From assembly GCA_964551305.1 (NCBI GenBank), contig CAZKBT010000098.1, positions 1-6,733 of the forward strand: a stretch of 6,733 bases of DNA, written 5' to 3'. Both the position numbers and the translations under genes were made by a program. The first letter of the stretch is position 1, and every line of letters starts with the position of its first letter. The notes beneath the pieces are model-generated. The model saw only the letters and a list, made by a program, of their open reading frames with translations. It searched no databases and was not told the DNA's origin. Below, in pieces: positions 1 to 5,542 of the stretch. The stretch comes from JBAZDC01 sp041654595 (GTDB lineage Bacteria; Pseudomonadota; Gammaproteobacteria; Burkholderiales; Burkholderiaceae_B).

Positions 1-17
1 GTCAGGCTCTTATGGAG

Positions 18-50
18 AAAACCCCCGTCGAAATCTCGGCGGGGGTTTTT
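18..50 (+). terminator. Intrinsic terminator of an upstream gene outside the window
   Basis: A near-perfect hairpin pairs AAAACCCCCG (18-27) with CGGGGGTTTT (40-49). Three further pairs, one of them T-G, extend it inward to a six-base loop at 31-36. A run of five T follows on the + strand (46-50). The four A at 18-21 would give a short U-run on the other strand, so it may act in both directions. The gene it ends is not visible; only 17 bases precede the stem. Confidence 0.88.
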
Positions 51-187
51 GTTTGGCGGCTGCCCTCCAGCTCGACCAGCCCCACGCGACCGACTGCGCA
101 ATATACATTACTACAGTAAAATGCAGCCGTCGTACACGCCTGCCTATGAGCGCGGCTGTTTTCAATTGTTTAGACGGAGGTTTCAGT

Positions 188-550
188 ATGAACCAGGCAT
201 TTCAGCCGGAAGGGACGGGTCTGACCATGCGTCAACTGACGCATCTTATCTATGCCCTGTTTGCCTTGGGCGTGCTGACCGCGGGTTTCGCCGGAATGGC
301 CGTGATCGCGGCGATGATATTGCTTTACTTGAAGCGCGCCGATGCGGCCGGTACCGTGTATGCCGCGCATTTCGACTGGCTGGCGGGCACATTCTGGTGG
401 GGTTTGCTGTGGATGGTGCTAAGCGCCATGGCCACCGTGATCTTCATCGGCTGGCTGACCGGGCTGGCTGCCTTGATATGGATCGTTTATCGCTTGCTCA
501 AAGGATGGCTGGCCTTGTTGGCCAGCGCGCCGCCCATGGGCAATGCCTGA
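188..550 (+). CDS. Small integral membrane protein, DUF4870-like (tentative)
   Basis: The product has 120 residues and its function is not recognised. The ATG at 188 is chosen because a strong Shine-Dalgarno GGAGG (176-180) lies seven bases before it; the open frame extends upstream to 53, but there without a ribosome site. A long hydrophobic stretch at about residues 20-48 forms one membrane helix. A charged loop follows (KRADA, 49-53). A segment rich in tryptophan and hydrophobics (about 69-104) could hold one or two more helices, and includes FWWGLLW at 69-75. There is no cleavable signal peptide. The pattern of a helix, a KR-D-A-G-T-Y loop, then H-(F)-W and FWW recalls DUF4870-type inner-membrane proteins of beta- and gammaproteobacteria; this is from memory and tentative. 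The gene stands alone between two terminators, so context gives no role. Confidence 0.8.
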   Translation: MNQAFQPEGTGLTMRQLTHLIYALFALGVLTAGFAGMAVIAAMILLYLKRADAAGTVYAAHFDWLAGTFWWGLLWMVLSAMATVIFIGWLTGLAALIWIVYRLLKGWLALLASAPPMGNA

Positions 551-554
551 GCTG

Positions 555-591
555 CAAAAAACGCTGGGGATCCATTGAGATCGCCAGCGTT
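555..591 (-). terminator. Intrinsic terminator between convergent genes, mainly for the SWIB gene
   Basis: AACGCTGG (560-567) pairs with CCAGCGTT (584-591). Inside it, after one mismatch, GATC (569-572) pairs with GATC (579-582). Read on the minus strand the hairpin is followed by six U (from A at 556-561), the classic intrinsic terminator form for the gene ending at 637. On the + strand the tail is only TTCTTG, so it would be a weaker stop for the membrane protein gene that ends at 550. Confidence 0.75.
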
Positions 592-636
592 CTTGTCACC
601 GCGAAGTCGTCCGTGCGACGCGCTTCCGCGGGTGAT

Positions 637-909
637 TTACTTCAGATGCGCACTGACCAGTTTCGTCAGCTCGAACATGGAAACTTGCTCTTTGCCGAAC
701 AGCGGACGCAATTTGTCGTCGGCATTGATGTTGCGGCGGTTGGCGGGATCCTGGAGATTGTGCTTCTTGATGTAGTCCCAGATCTTTTTGGTAACTTCTG
801 TGCGAGGCACCGCTTCAGGGCCAATTACTGCTGCCAATGTGGCGCTGGGTGTGAGCGGCTTCATGAAGGCGGCATTAGGCTTACGGGCTGGCTTTTCGGT
901 TGTTGCCAT
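637..909 (-). CDS. Stand-alone SWIB/MDM2-domain protein
   Basis: The product has 90 residues. The first 20 or so are basic and Ala/Pro/Lys-rich (several Lys and Arg, as in a nucleic-acid-binding tail). Residues about 22-90 form a SWIB domain, seen in the run L-A-x-V-I-G, the P-R-T-E-V segment (35-39), KKIWDYIKKHNLQDP (41-55), N-R-R-x-I-N-A-D-D-K-L (57-67) and a C-terminal FELTKLVSAHLK (79-90). In eukaryotes SWIB domains occur in SWI/SNF remodelling subunits. In bacteria they occur alone, as in Chlamydia and many beta/gammaproteobacteria, or fused to topoisomerase I in Chlamydia; the bacterial single-domain role is not settled. Binding to DNA or a nucleoid protein is an inference. The start ATG (909-907) is supported by AGGAG about ten bases upstream on the minus strand. 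A good promoter lies at 949-977 and a terminator at 555-591, so it is probably monocistronic. Confidence 0.9.
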   Translation of the reverse strand: MATTEKPARKPNAAFMKPLTPSATLAAVIGPEAVPRTEVTKKIWDYIKKHNLQDPANRRNINADDKLRPLFGKEQVSMFELTKLVSAHLK

Positions 910-948
910 AGTTTTTGGACTCCTGGATTGACTTGAAATATATCCCTC

Positions 949-977
949 AGCATACCGTGAGATCGGACAAAGGCCAA
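949..977 (-). promoter_or_regulatory. Candidate sigma70 promoter of the SWIB gene
   Basis: On the minus strand TTGGCC (977-972) and TATGCT (954-949) are separated by exactly 17 bases. They match the consensus hexamers TTGACA and TATAAT at four of six positions each. Transcription would begin near 942, giving a leader of about 33 bases that includes the AGGAG ribosome site. No operator is recognised. Confidence 0.6.
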
Positions 978-1061
978 GAATTTTTATCCTTGCTTCCTTT
1001 GGTAACGAGGCAGGTTGATCCGGAGCGATGCCAGAGGGAAGGAGGCCATATTAGCGCGGAA

Positions 1062-1220
1062 TTGCGTTTCGCGTCTTGCAAATGGCTCACTTATGATAGT
1101 GTTTGGCCTTGAAAAATGAATTTTCCCGTCTTTTTGCGTTTTATCCCCGACGTGAACGCCGTTTTTCGAGCCCGCTGAGCGGATTTTCCACGCTTTTATC
1201 CTATCTCCATCCGATTCGCC
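1062..1220 (+). promoter_or_regulatory. Candidate pyrC promoter and leader
   Basis: This is the pyrC-proximal part of the 311-bp gap between the divergent SWIB and pyrC genes. TATGAT (1092-1097) matches a -10 box at five of six positions, but no good -35 sits at 17 bases; TTTCGC (1067-1072) is 19 bases away and TTGCGT (1062-1067) is 24 away. A start near 1104 would give a leader of about 117 bases. The leader has small weak hairpins (GAAAA 1111-1115 with TTTTC 1121-1125; CCGC 1172-1175 with GCGG 1179-1182). No attenuator, no PyrR-type element and no clear Shine-Dalgarno before pyrC is visible. The rest of the gap (910-1061) holds only the SWIB promoter. Confidence 0.35.
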
Positions 1221-2276
1221 ATGACCACTTCCCTGACGATTATCCGCCCCGACGATTGGCATTTGCATTTGCGCGACGGCGCTGTGCTCGATTCGGTCGT
1301 CGCGGATTCCGCGCGCCAGTTCGGGCGCGCCATCGTGATGCCCAACCTGAAGCCCCCGGTGACCACGACCGACATGGCGCGAGCGTACAAGGAGCGCATC
1401 ATGAGCGCATTGACCGTGGCGGGGCCGCAATACGCCGGCTTTACACCGCTCATGACCTTGTATCTGACGGACATGACGACAGCCCAGGAGATCCGCGCGG
1501 CCAAGGCTTCGGGCATCGTGCATGGCGTCAAGCTCTATCCCGCCGGCGCGACGACGAATTCGGATGCGGGGGTGACCGATCTGCTGGGACGCTGCGCCTC
1601 GGCGCTCGATACGATGCAGGAGGCCGGCATGCCGCTCCTGGTGCATGGTGAAGTCACGGATCCCGCGGTCGACCTGTTCGACCGCGAGGCCGTCTTCATC
1701 GATCGCGTCATGATTCCCTTGCGCAAGGCGTTTCCGGAATTGAAGGTCGTGTTCGAGCATTTGACCACGCGGGACGGCGTCGACTACGTCGCGGGCGCCG
1801 AAGGTCCGATTGCCGCAACCATTACCGCCCATCATCTTCTTTACAACCGGAACGCGCTCTTCCTGGGCGGCATGCGGCCTCATTGGTACTGTTTGCCCAT
1901 ACTCAAGCGGGAAACGCATCGTCAGGCCCTCTTGCAGGCGGCCAGCAGCGACAGCGGCCGCTTTTTCCTGGGCACCGACAGTGCGCCGCATCCCAAGGGC
2001 TTGAAAGAGCATGCGTGCGGATGCGCGGGATGCTATACCAGCCTTCATGCCATGGAGCTTTACGCCACGGCGTTCGATGCCATCGGCAAACTGGACAAGC
2101 TGGAGGCGTTCGCCAGCTTGAACGGCCCCGCTTTCTATGGGCTGCCGATCAACGAAGGCACGATCACCCTGGAACGCGCGCCCTTCGTGATACCGGATGA
2201 TCTGCCTCTGGGCGACAGCGTGGTCGTTCCGCTCGCGGCGGGCGAAACGCTGGGCTGGCGTCTCGTTACCTCTTGA
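1221..2276 (+). CDS. pyrC: Dihydroorotase, class II (PyrC type)
   Basis: The enzyme catalyses the reversible cyclisation of N-carbamoyl-L-aspartate to L-dihydroorotate, the third step of de novo pyrimidine synthesis, in the cytosol with a binuclear zinc centre. The 351 residues compare with about 348 in E. coli PyrC. The metal site is complete: H14 and H16 in HLHLRDG; K104 in GVKLYPAG, the lysine expected to be carboxylated; H142 in VHGEV; H180 in FEHLTT; and D253 in GTDSAPH. R18 and N42 (MPNL) match substrate-contact positions of the family. A Cys-rich patch at 265-271 (ACGCAGC) lies just after the DSAPH motif, as is usual in this class. The ATG at 1221 starts directly before the conserved N-terminal TIIRPDDWHLHLRDG, so it is firm despite the absence of a clear ribosome site. 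The gene appears monocistronic and converges on uup with a 15-bp gap and no terminator of its own between them. Confidence 0.97.
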   Translation: MTTSLTIIRPDDWHLHLRDGAVLDSVVADSARQFGRAIVMPNLKPPVTTTDMARAYKERIMSALTVAGPQYAGFTPLMTLYLTDMTTAQEIRAAKASGIVHGVKLYPAGATTNSDAGVTDLLGRCASALDTMQEAGMPLLVHGEVTDPAVDLFDREAVFIDRVMIPLRKAFPELKVVFEHLTTRDGVDYVAGAEGPIAATITAHHLLYNRNALFLGGMRPHWYCLPILKRETHRQALLQAASSDSGRFFLGTDSAPHPKGLKEHACGCAGCYTSLHAMELYATAFDAIGKLDKLEAFASLNGPAFYGLPINEGTITLERAPFVIPDDLPLGDSVVVPLAAGETLGWRLVTS

Positions 2277-2291
2277 CGCTTGCGCGCCGGC

Positions 2292-4100
2292 TCAGTCTTG
2301 CAGCTTTTCTTCCAGTGTGGTCCAGCGGGCAAAGAGCTTTTCCAGGTCGGCCTCGAGCGTTTTCAGTTGCGTGTTGATGGCCTCGACCTCTTGTGGCGCT
2401 TCGTGATAGAGCCGACCGTCGGCAAGCCGGGCGGTCAGTTCGGTCTGCCGTTCCTCGAGGTCGGCGATGGCTTGCGGCAGGCCGTCAAGCTCCTTTTGTT
2501 CCCACGGCGTAATTCGCGCTTTGGCGGATTTGGGCTTTTCAGGCGACGGCGCGGCGGCTTTCTTGCGCGGGGTGGAGTCGGCGGCCGGCTCCGCCTGCCG
2601 GTAGCCGGGGCTTTGGGCAAGCCATTCATCGTAGCCGCCCACGTACTCGCGCCATTCACCGTCGCCTTCCGCGGCGATGGTCTGCGTGACGACGTTGTTC
2701 AGGAACGCGCGGTCGTGGCTGACGAGCAGCACCGTTCCGGGATAGTCCTGTAAAAGCTCTTCGAGCAGCTCCAGGGTCTCGATGTCCAGATCGTTGGTCG
2801 GCTCGTCCATCACCAGTACATTGGTCGGGCGCGCGAACAGGCGCGCCAGGACCAGCCGGGCTCGTTCGCCGCCCGAAAGGCTGCTGACGGGGGAGTGTGC
2901 GCGGGCGGGGGGGAACAGGAAGTCTTCCAGGTAACTCATGACGTGCTTGCGCTGGTCGCCGATTTCTATCCATTCGCTGCCAGGATTGATGGTGTCGGCG
3001 AGTGTCGCGTTTTCGTCGAGCTGACTACGCATCTGGTCGAAATAGCCCACTGTCAGGTTGACGCCCAGCCGCACTTCGCCGCTGGCGGGTTTCAGCTTGC
3101 CCAGGATGATTTTCAGCAATGTCGTCTTGCCCGCGCCGTTGGGGCCGATCAGCCCGATCCGGTCCTTGCGCATGATCACGGTGGAAAAATCTCGTATCAG
3201 CGGGCGGTCGCCGTAAGAATGCGAGACATTCACCAGTTCGGCGACCAGCTTGCCCGATCGCCGGCCCTCGGCGACGGCCAGCGTGACGTTGCCGCTGCGT
3301 TCGCGGCGCGCGCTGCGCTCGCGGCGCAATTGTTCCAGGCGGCGAACACGGCCCTCATTGCGCGTGCGCCGCGCTTCCACGCCTTTGCGGATCCAGGCTT
3401 CCTCCTGAGCCAGGACCTTGTCGAACTTCGCATTCTGTTGTTTCTCGGCTTCCAGCCATTCGGCCTTGCGTTCCTGCCATGCGCTGAAATTGCCGGGAAA
3501 GCTGAATAGCTGGCCGCGGTCCAGCTCGACGATGCGGGTCGAGACGGCATCCAGGAAGCGGCGGTCGTGAGTGATGACGAGAACGCTGCAGCGTGCTTGC
3601 TGCAAGGCTCGTTCCAGCCAGGCTATGCCGTCGAAGTCCAGATGGTTGGTCGGCTCGTCCAGCAGCAGCAAGTCGGGTTCGTCGGCCAGGGCGCGTGCCA
3701 GCGCAACGCGCTTGCGCGTCCCGCCGGACAGGCCTGCGATCGAAGCGTCCGCATTCAGCCCGAGCTGTTCGATCAGCATGCTGACCCGCGACGGGCGCGC
3801 CCAGTCTTCGCTTTCGGTCAGGTCGCCGCACAACGCATCGTAGACGGTCAGATCTTCGTCCAGCTCGGGCTCTTGCTCCACGGTGGCCGTGCGCAAGCCG
3901 CCGGCCCGCATGACCTCGCCGTCGTCGGGTTCGGTGCGGCCATCCAGAATTTTCACCAGCGACGACTTGCCCGTGCCGTTTCTGCCGATCAGTCCGATGC
4001 GCTCGCCGGTCTGGATCGTGAAATCAGCCTTGTCCAGCAAGGGTTGATGGCCGTAGGCCAGTTGGATGCCCGTTAGCGTGATTAAGGAAGTTGCCGCCAT
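2292..4100 (-). CDS. uup: ABC-F family ATPase Uup
   Basis: This is a soluble tandem ATPase of the ABC-F group with no membrane segment. The 602 residues compare with about 635 in E. coli Uup. Domain 1 has Walker A GRNGTGKSS (39-47), signature LSGGT (124-128), Walker B LLLLDEPTNHLD (144-155) and H-loop H178. An Arg/Glu-rich helical linker follows at about 205-285 (the ABC-F interdomain linker). Domain 2 has Walker A GPNGAGKTT (319-327), signature LSGGE (408-412), Walker B VLVMDEPTNDLD (428-439) and H462. A Lys/Pro/Ala linker (about 508-530) leads to the C-terminal coiled coil (about 533-602) typical of Uup, which separates it from EttA and YbiT. In E. coli Uup is linked to ribosomes, suppression of precise transposon excision and branched-DNA metabolism. 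The ATG at 4100 is preferred over an in-frame ATG at 4121 because MAATSLITL leads straight into the domain; neither has a clear ribosome site. It is divergent from rnpB. Confidence 0.95.
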   Translation of the reverse strand: MAATSLITLTGIQLAYGHQPLLDKADFTIQTGERIGLIGRNGTGKSSLVKILDGRTEPDDGEVMRAGGLRTATVEQEPELDEDLTVYDALCGDLTESEDWARPSRVSMLIEQLGLNADASIAGLSGGTRKRVALARALADEPDLLLLDEPTNHLDFDGIAWLERALQQARCSVLVITHDRRFLDAVSTRIVELDRGQLFSFPGNFSAWQERKAEWLEAEKQQNAKFDKVLAQEEAWIRKGVEARRTRNEGRVRRLEQLRRERSARRERSGNVTLAVAEGRRSGKLVAELVNVSHSYGDRPLIRDFSTVIMRKDRIGLIGPNGAGKTTLLKIILGKLKPASGEVRLGVNLTVGYFDQMRSQLDENATLADTINPGSEWIEIGDQRKHVMSYLEDFLFPPARAHSPVSSLSGGERARLVLARLFARPTNVLVMDEPTNDLDIETLELLEELLQDYPGTVLLVSHDRAFLNNVVTQTIAAEGDGEWREYVGGYDEWLAQSPGYRQAEPAADSTPRKKAAAPSPEKPKSAKARITPWEQKELDGLPQAIADLEERQTELTARLADGRLYHEAPQEVEAINTQLKTLEADLEKLFARWTTLEEKLQD

Positions 4101-4128
4101 AACAAAACCAAATACCGTCATTTGTGGA

Positions 4129-4156
4129 TGGAACTGCTATTGTCGCAGGTTACAAT
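4129..4156 (+). promoter_or_regulatory. Candidate rnpB promoter
   Basis: TACAAT (4151-4156) is a five-of-six match to a -10 box and sits five bases before the P1 helix of rnpB, so initiation would fall at or next to the mature 5' end. The -35 is poor: TGGAAC (4129-4134) at 16-bp spacing matches only three positions. The region must also hold the divergent uup promoter, which I could not identify. Confidence 0.5.
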
Positions 4157-4160
4157 GCCC

Positions 4161-4571
4161 GTGTGAGGCGGATCGGGCAATCGCGGTGCGACAGCGTCGA
4201 GGAAGGTCCGGACTCCACAGAGCGGGATAGCGGCTAACAGCCGTCCGGCGTACCGGCGCGCAAGCGCCGCCAAGCCGAGGAACAGGGCCACAGAGACGAG
4301 ACTGCGGCGCGGGCAGGCCCTTGCGGCTTGCACTGATACGGCCACTCCGTATCGCGTGTCCCTTTGCGGACACGGCGTCGCAGGGTGAAACGCGGTAACC
4401 TCTATCCGGAGCAACATCAAATAGGCATGCGCCTGGTCTTCGGACCTGACGGGCGGCTCGTCCGAGCATGCGGGTAGATGGCTCGAGCCCGGCAGTAATG
4501 CCGCGCCCAGACGAATGATTGCCCGCCGGCTTGCCGGCGTACAGAATCCGGCCTATAGATCCGCCTCACAC
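4161..4571 (+). ncRNA. rnpB: RNase P RNA, bacterial class A
   Basis: This is the catalytic RNA of ribonuclease P, which with the RnpA protein removes 5' leaders from pre-tRNA. The ends are set by a perfect 14-bp P1 helix (4161-4174 with 4558-4571); the mature 5' end is probably within two or three bases of 4161. P2 pairs GGGCAATC (4175-4182) with GATTGCCC (4517-4524). The conserved GAGGAAGGTCCGGACTCC (4199-4216) and ACAGAATCCGG (4541-4551) form the catalytic P4 helix with its bulged U at 4207. Also seen are P8 (CGGCT-AAC-AGCCG, 4231-4243), ACAGAGA (4290-4296), AGGGTGAAACGCGGTAACC (4382-4400), the L15 GGT for the tRNA CCA end (4394-4396), AGCAACATCAAATAGG (4410-4425), P17 with a UUCG loop (4435-4446), P18 with a GUAA tetraloop (4490-4503) and P19 (4524-4539). 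P13 and P14 are absent, as recalled for Cupriavidus. P3 is very short, P12 is enlarged, and P4 carries a compensated pair change. No clear terminator follows. Confidence 0.98.
4302..4383 (+). other. Expanded P12 arm of RNase P RNA, four-way junction
   Basis: A 9-bp stem (4302-4310 with 4375-4383, one G-U pair) encloses three adjacent hairpins. They are GCAGGCC/GGCTTGC (4313-4319 with 4325-4331, one G-U), GATACGG/CCGTATC (4335-4341 with 4347-4353) and CGTGTCC/GGACACG (4355-4361 with 4368-4374). The loops are of 5, 5 and 6 bases. It lies between the conserved ACAGAGA and AGGGTGAAA elements, the place of P12. In E. coli and, as I recall, in Cupriavidus P12 is a single hairpin. Its role is unknown; P12 is peripheral and known to vary. 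Confidence 0.75.
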
Positions 4572-4599
4572 CTGCTTACCGTCCGTAGCGACGCAGTCC

Positions 4600-4628
4600 T
4601 TGGCATTTCCGGACAACGGATATAAAAA
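4600..4628 (+). promoter_or_regulatory. Candidate promoter of the SRPBCC gene
   Basis: TTGGCA (4600-4605) matches the -35 consensus at five of six positions. An A/T run follows: TATAAA (4621-4626) is a five-of-six -10 match at 15-bp spacing, and TAAAAA (4623-4628) a four-of-six match at 17. Initiation near 4635 would give a leader of about 85 bases. Read-through from rnpB is the alternative, since no terminator separates them. Confidence 0.4.
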
Positions 4629-4718
4629 CAAGAATCGAAAGCCGCATTTCATGTCGGGGCACGGTCCGCCGGCCGGTCGCCGCCACGACGATTTCATACT
4701 GAAAAGGTGGATACCGCT

Positions 4719-5168
4719 ATGACTACAGGAACCGTTCACTTGCACCGAGTCTTGCGTACGGCTCCCGAGCGTGTCTATCGCGCTTTCCTGGAGCCGGACG
4801 CGATAGCGAAATGGTTGCCGCCCTACGGATTTACATGCGAGGTTCATCACATGGACGTCCGGGAGGGCGGGGCGTTCAAGATGTCTTTTCGCAATTTCGG
4901 CGCGGATGCCAGCCATGCCTTCGGCGGCGAGTACCTCGAGCTGACGCCATTTGAAAAGATACGCTATACGGACTGTTTCGACGCGCCTGAGCTGCCAGGG
5001 CAAATGTACGTCACCGTGACGCTGCGGGAGGTGTCTTGCGGCACCGAGCTCGCGATCGTGCAAGAGGGTATGCCTGAAGCCATTCCCACCGAGATGTGTT
5101 ATTTGGGGTGGCAAGAGTCTTTGATGCAACTGGCCGCGCTGGTGGAGCCCGATATCCCGACGGAATGA
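4719..5168 (+). CDS. SRPBCC / AHSA1-family (Aha1 C-terminal-like) protein
   Basis: The product has 149 residues, a single START-like SRPBCC domain of the AHSA1 group, which folds as a helix-grip hydrophobic pocket. Seen are the N-terminal strand HLHRVLRTAPERVYRAFLEPDAIAKWLPP (7-35), matching the family pattern R-x-x-x-A-P-x-x-V(Y/W)-x-A-(F/W)-x-(D/E)-P-x-x-(I/L)-x-x-W. Then come VREGGAF (47-53), the GGEYLELTPFEKIRYT segment (69-84), VTVTLREV with GTELAIVQEGMP (98-119), and the C-terminal helix GWQESLMQLAALVE (130-143). The ATG at 4719 is chosen because AAGGTGG (4704-4710) sits eight bases upstream; a GTG at 4707 is in frame but lies inside that ribosome site. Despite the family name, bacteria lack the usual Hsp90-cochaperone setting. 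Members are mostly uncharacterised and bind small hydrophobic ligands, so the ligand here is unknown. It stands alone between rnpB and the dcw promoter region. Confidence 0.92.
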   Translation: MTTGTVHLHRVLRTAPERVYRAFLEPDAIAKWLPPYGFTCEVHHMDVREGGAFKMSFRNFGADASHAFGGEYLELTPFEKIRYTDCFDAPELPGQMYVTVTLREVSCGTELAIVQEGMPEAIPTEMCYLGWQESLMQLAALVEPDIPTE

Positions 5169-5190
5169 CGTTTTTCTTCCGGCGTTGCAC

Positions 5191-5224
5191 AGGCTTGCGG
5201 CCATCCCGGAACGGAAGCCTTTTC
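5191..5224 (+). terminator. Possible imperfect terminator after the SRPBCC gene
   Basis: AGGCTT (5191-5196) pairs with AAGCCT (5215-5220). A second short stem, CGG (5198-5200) with CCG (5206-5208), lies inside. Four T (5220-5223) then CCC follow. The stem is interrupted and the U-run short, so it would be a weak intrinsic terminator, perhaps helped by the C-rich tract that follows. Confidence 0.35.
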
Positions 5225-5340
5225 CCTTCCTTTCTTTTGTCGATCCATTCCTCCCACCTAGCCGTCCTCCCTTTTTTATTCCTTTCTCCTCCTTTTTCTT
5301 CTCTCCTTCCCGATTCCGCCTCTATCCGTCCCTGCCGGCT
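5221..5340 (+). other. 120-nt pyrimidine tract, possible Rho-loading (rut) region
   Basis: By hand count these 120 bases hold 51 C, 52 T, 10 G and 7 A, so about 86 per cent pyrimidine, unlike anything else in the window. It starts about 50 bases after the stop codon of the SRPBCC gene. C-rich, G-poor, unstructured RNA is the known signature of Rho-utilisation sites, so Rho-dependent termination upstream of the dcw promoter is a reasonable inference. Frames open across it have extreme Pro/Ser/Phe composition and are not genes. Confidence 0.5.
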
Positions 5341-5365
5341 TCTCTCGGGAGGAGGCTGACGGCTG

Positions 5366-5408
5366 AGCGGGTTTTAAATGTGAAACATTATTAACTTCCA
5401 ACCCCGCT
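5366..5408. repeat. Imperfect inverted repeat with inner hairpin
   Basis: AGCGGG (5366-5371) is matched by CCCGCT (5403-5408). Within the loop, AATGT (5377-5381) and ACATT (5385-5389) form a perfect 5-bp hairpin with a GAA loop. It marks the switch from the pyrimidine tract to the AT-rich stretch. It could be a weak terminator (only TTT follows) or a protein site; no known operator is recognised. Confidence 0.35.
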
Positions 5409-5542
5409 TTCAACGTGGATAGCTAATAAAGGACTTACAGTTGCTCGTCCAATTTCTTGATTTATTTAGTTATTTTTTTCAGGGAAAAGTGTAACGTCGG
5501 CTCTAAGTGCTTGTTGTCATTGAAAAAAATCGAATTTTGAGC
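5409..5542 (+). other. AT-rich upstream region of the dcw cluster
   Basis: This part of the 5169-5612 gene-free gap is strikingly AT-rich compared with the surrounding GC-rich genes, with runs such as the seven T at 5473-5479 and seven A at 5523-5529. It contains no credible gene. It could serve as an UP-element-like or bent region for the mraZ promoter; that is inference. CAGGG-aaaag-TGTAA at 5480-5494 resembles a degenerate pair of MraZ boxes but is not in 10-nt register with the main array. Confidence 0.45.

Noticed and set aside
49..936. Open frame of 295 codons on the + strand spanning the membrane protein gene and the SWIB gene
   Set aside because: It runs out of frame through one real gene, a terminator and the antisense of another. 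The Cys/Arg-rich translation resembles no protein.
984..2048. Long open frame of 354 codons on the minus strand over pyrC
   Set aside because: It lies opposite the certain pyrC gene. Its translation is Arg/His/Gly-rich with no domain; such frames arise from codon bias in GC-rich coding DNA.
2895..4076. Two + strand open frames (2895-3509 and 3567-4076) opposite uup
   Set aside because: They are antisense to highly conserved ATPase motifs and have no ribosome sites or recognisable domains.
4302..4383. Cloverleaf fold considered as a tRNA or tmRNA-like gene
   Set aside because: Arm lengths do not fit (9-bp closing stem, three 7-bp arms). No TTCRA T-loop, no D-loop GG, and no CCA end. It sits inside rnpB at the P12 position.
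4118..4469. Minus-strand open frames across the rnpB region
   Set aside because: The sequence is fully explained by conserved RNase P RNA helices; the translations are low-complexity Arg/Ala/Pro.
4566..5204. Minus-strand 212-codon open frame over the SRPBCC gene
   Set aside because: It is the antisense shadow of a well-supported gene that has its own ribosome site.
5096..5394. Open frames through the pyrimidine tract
   Set aside because: Extreme Ser/Pro/Phe/Leu composition simply reflects C/T-rich DNA; there is no plausible start signal.
5366..5408. Inverted repeat considered as an FNR/CRP-type operator
   Set aside because: Only one half-site-like TGTGA is present (5379-5383) without the symmetric partner at the right distance.
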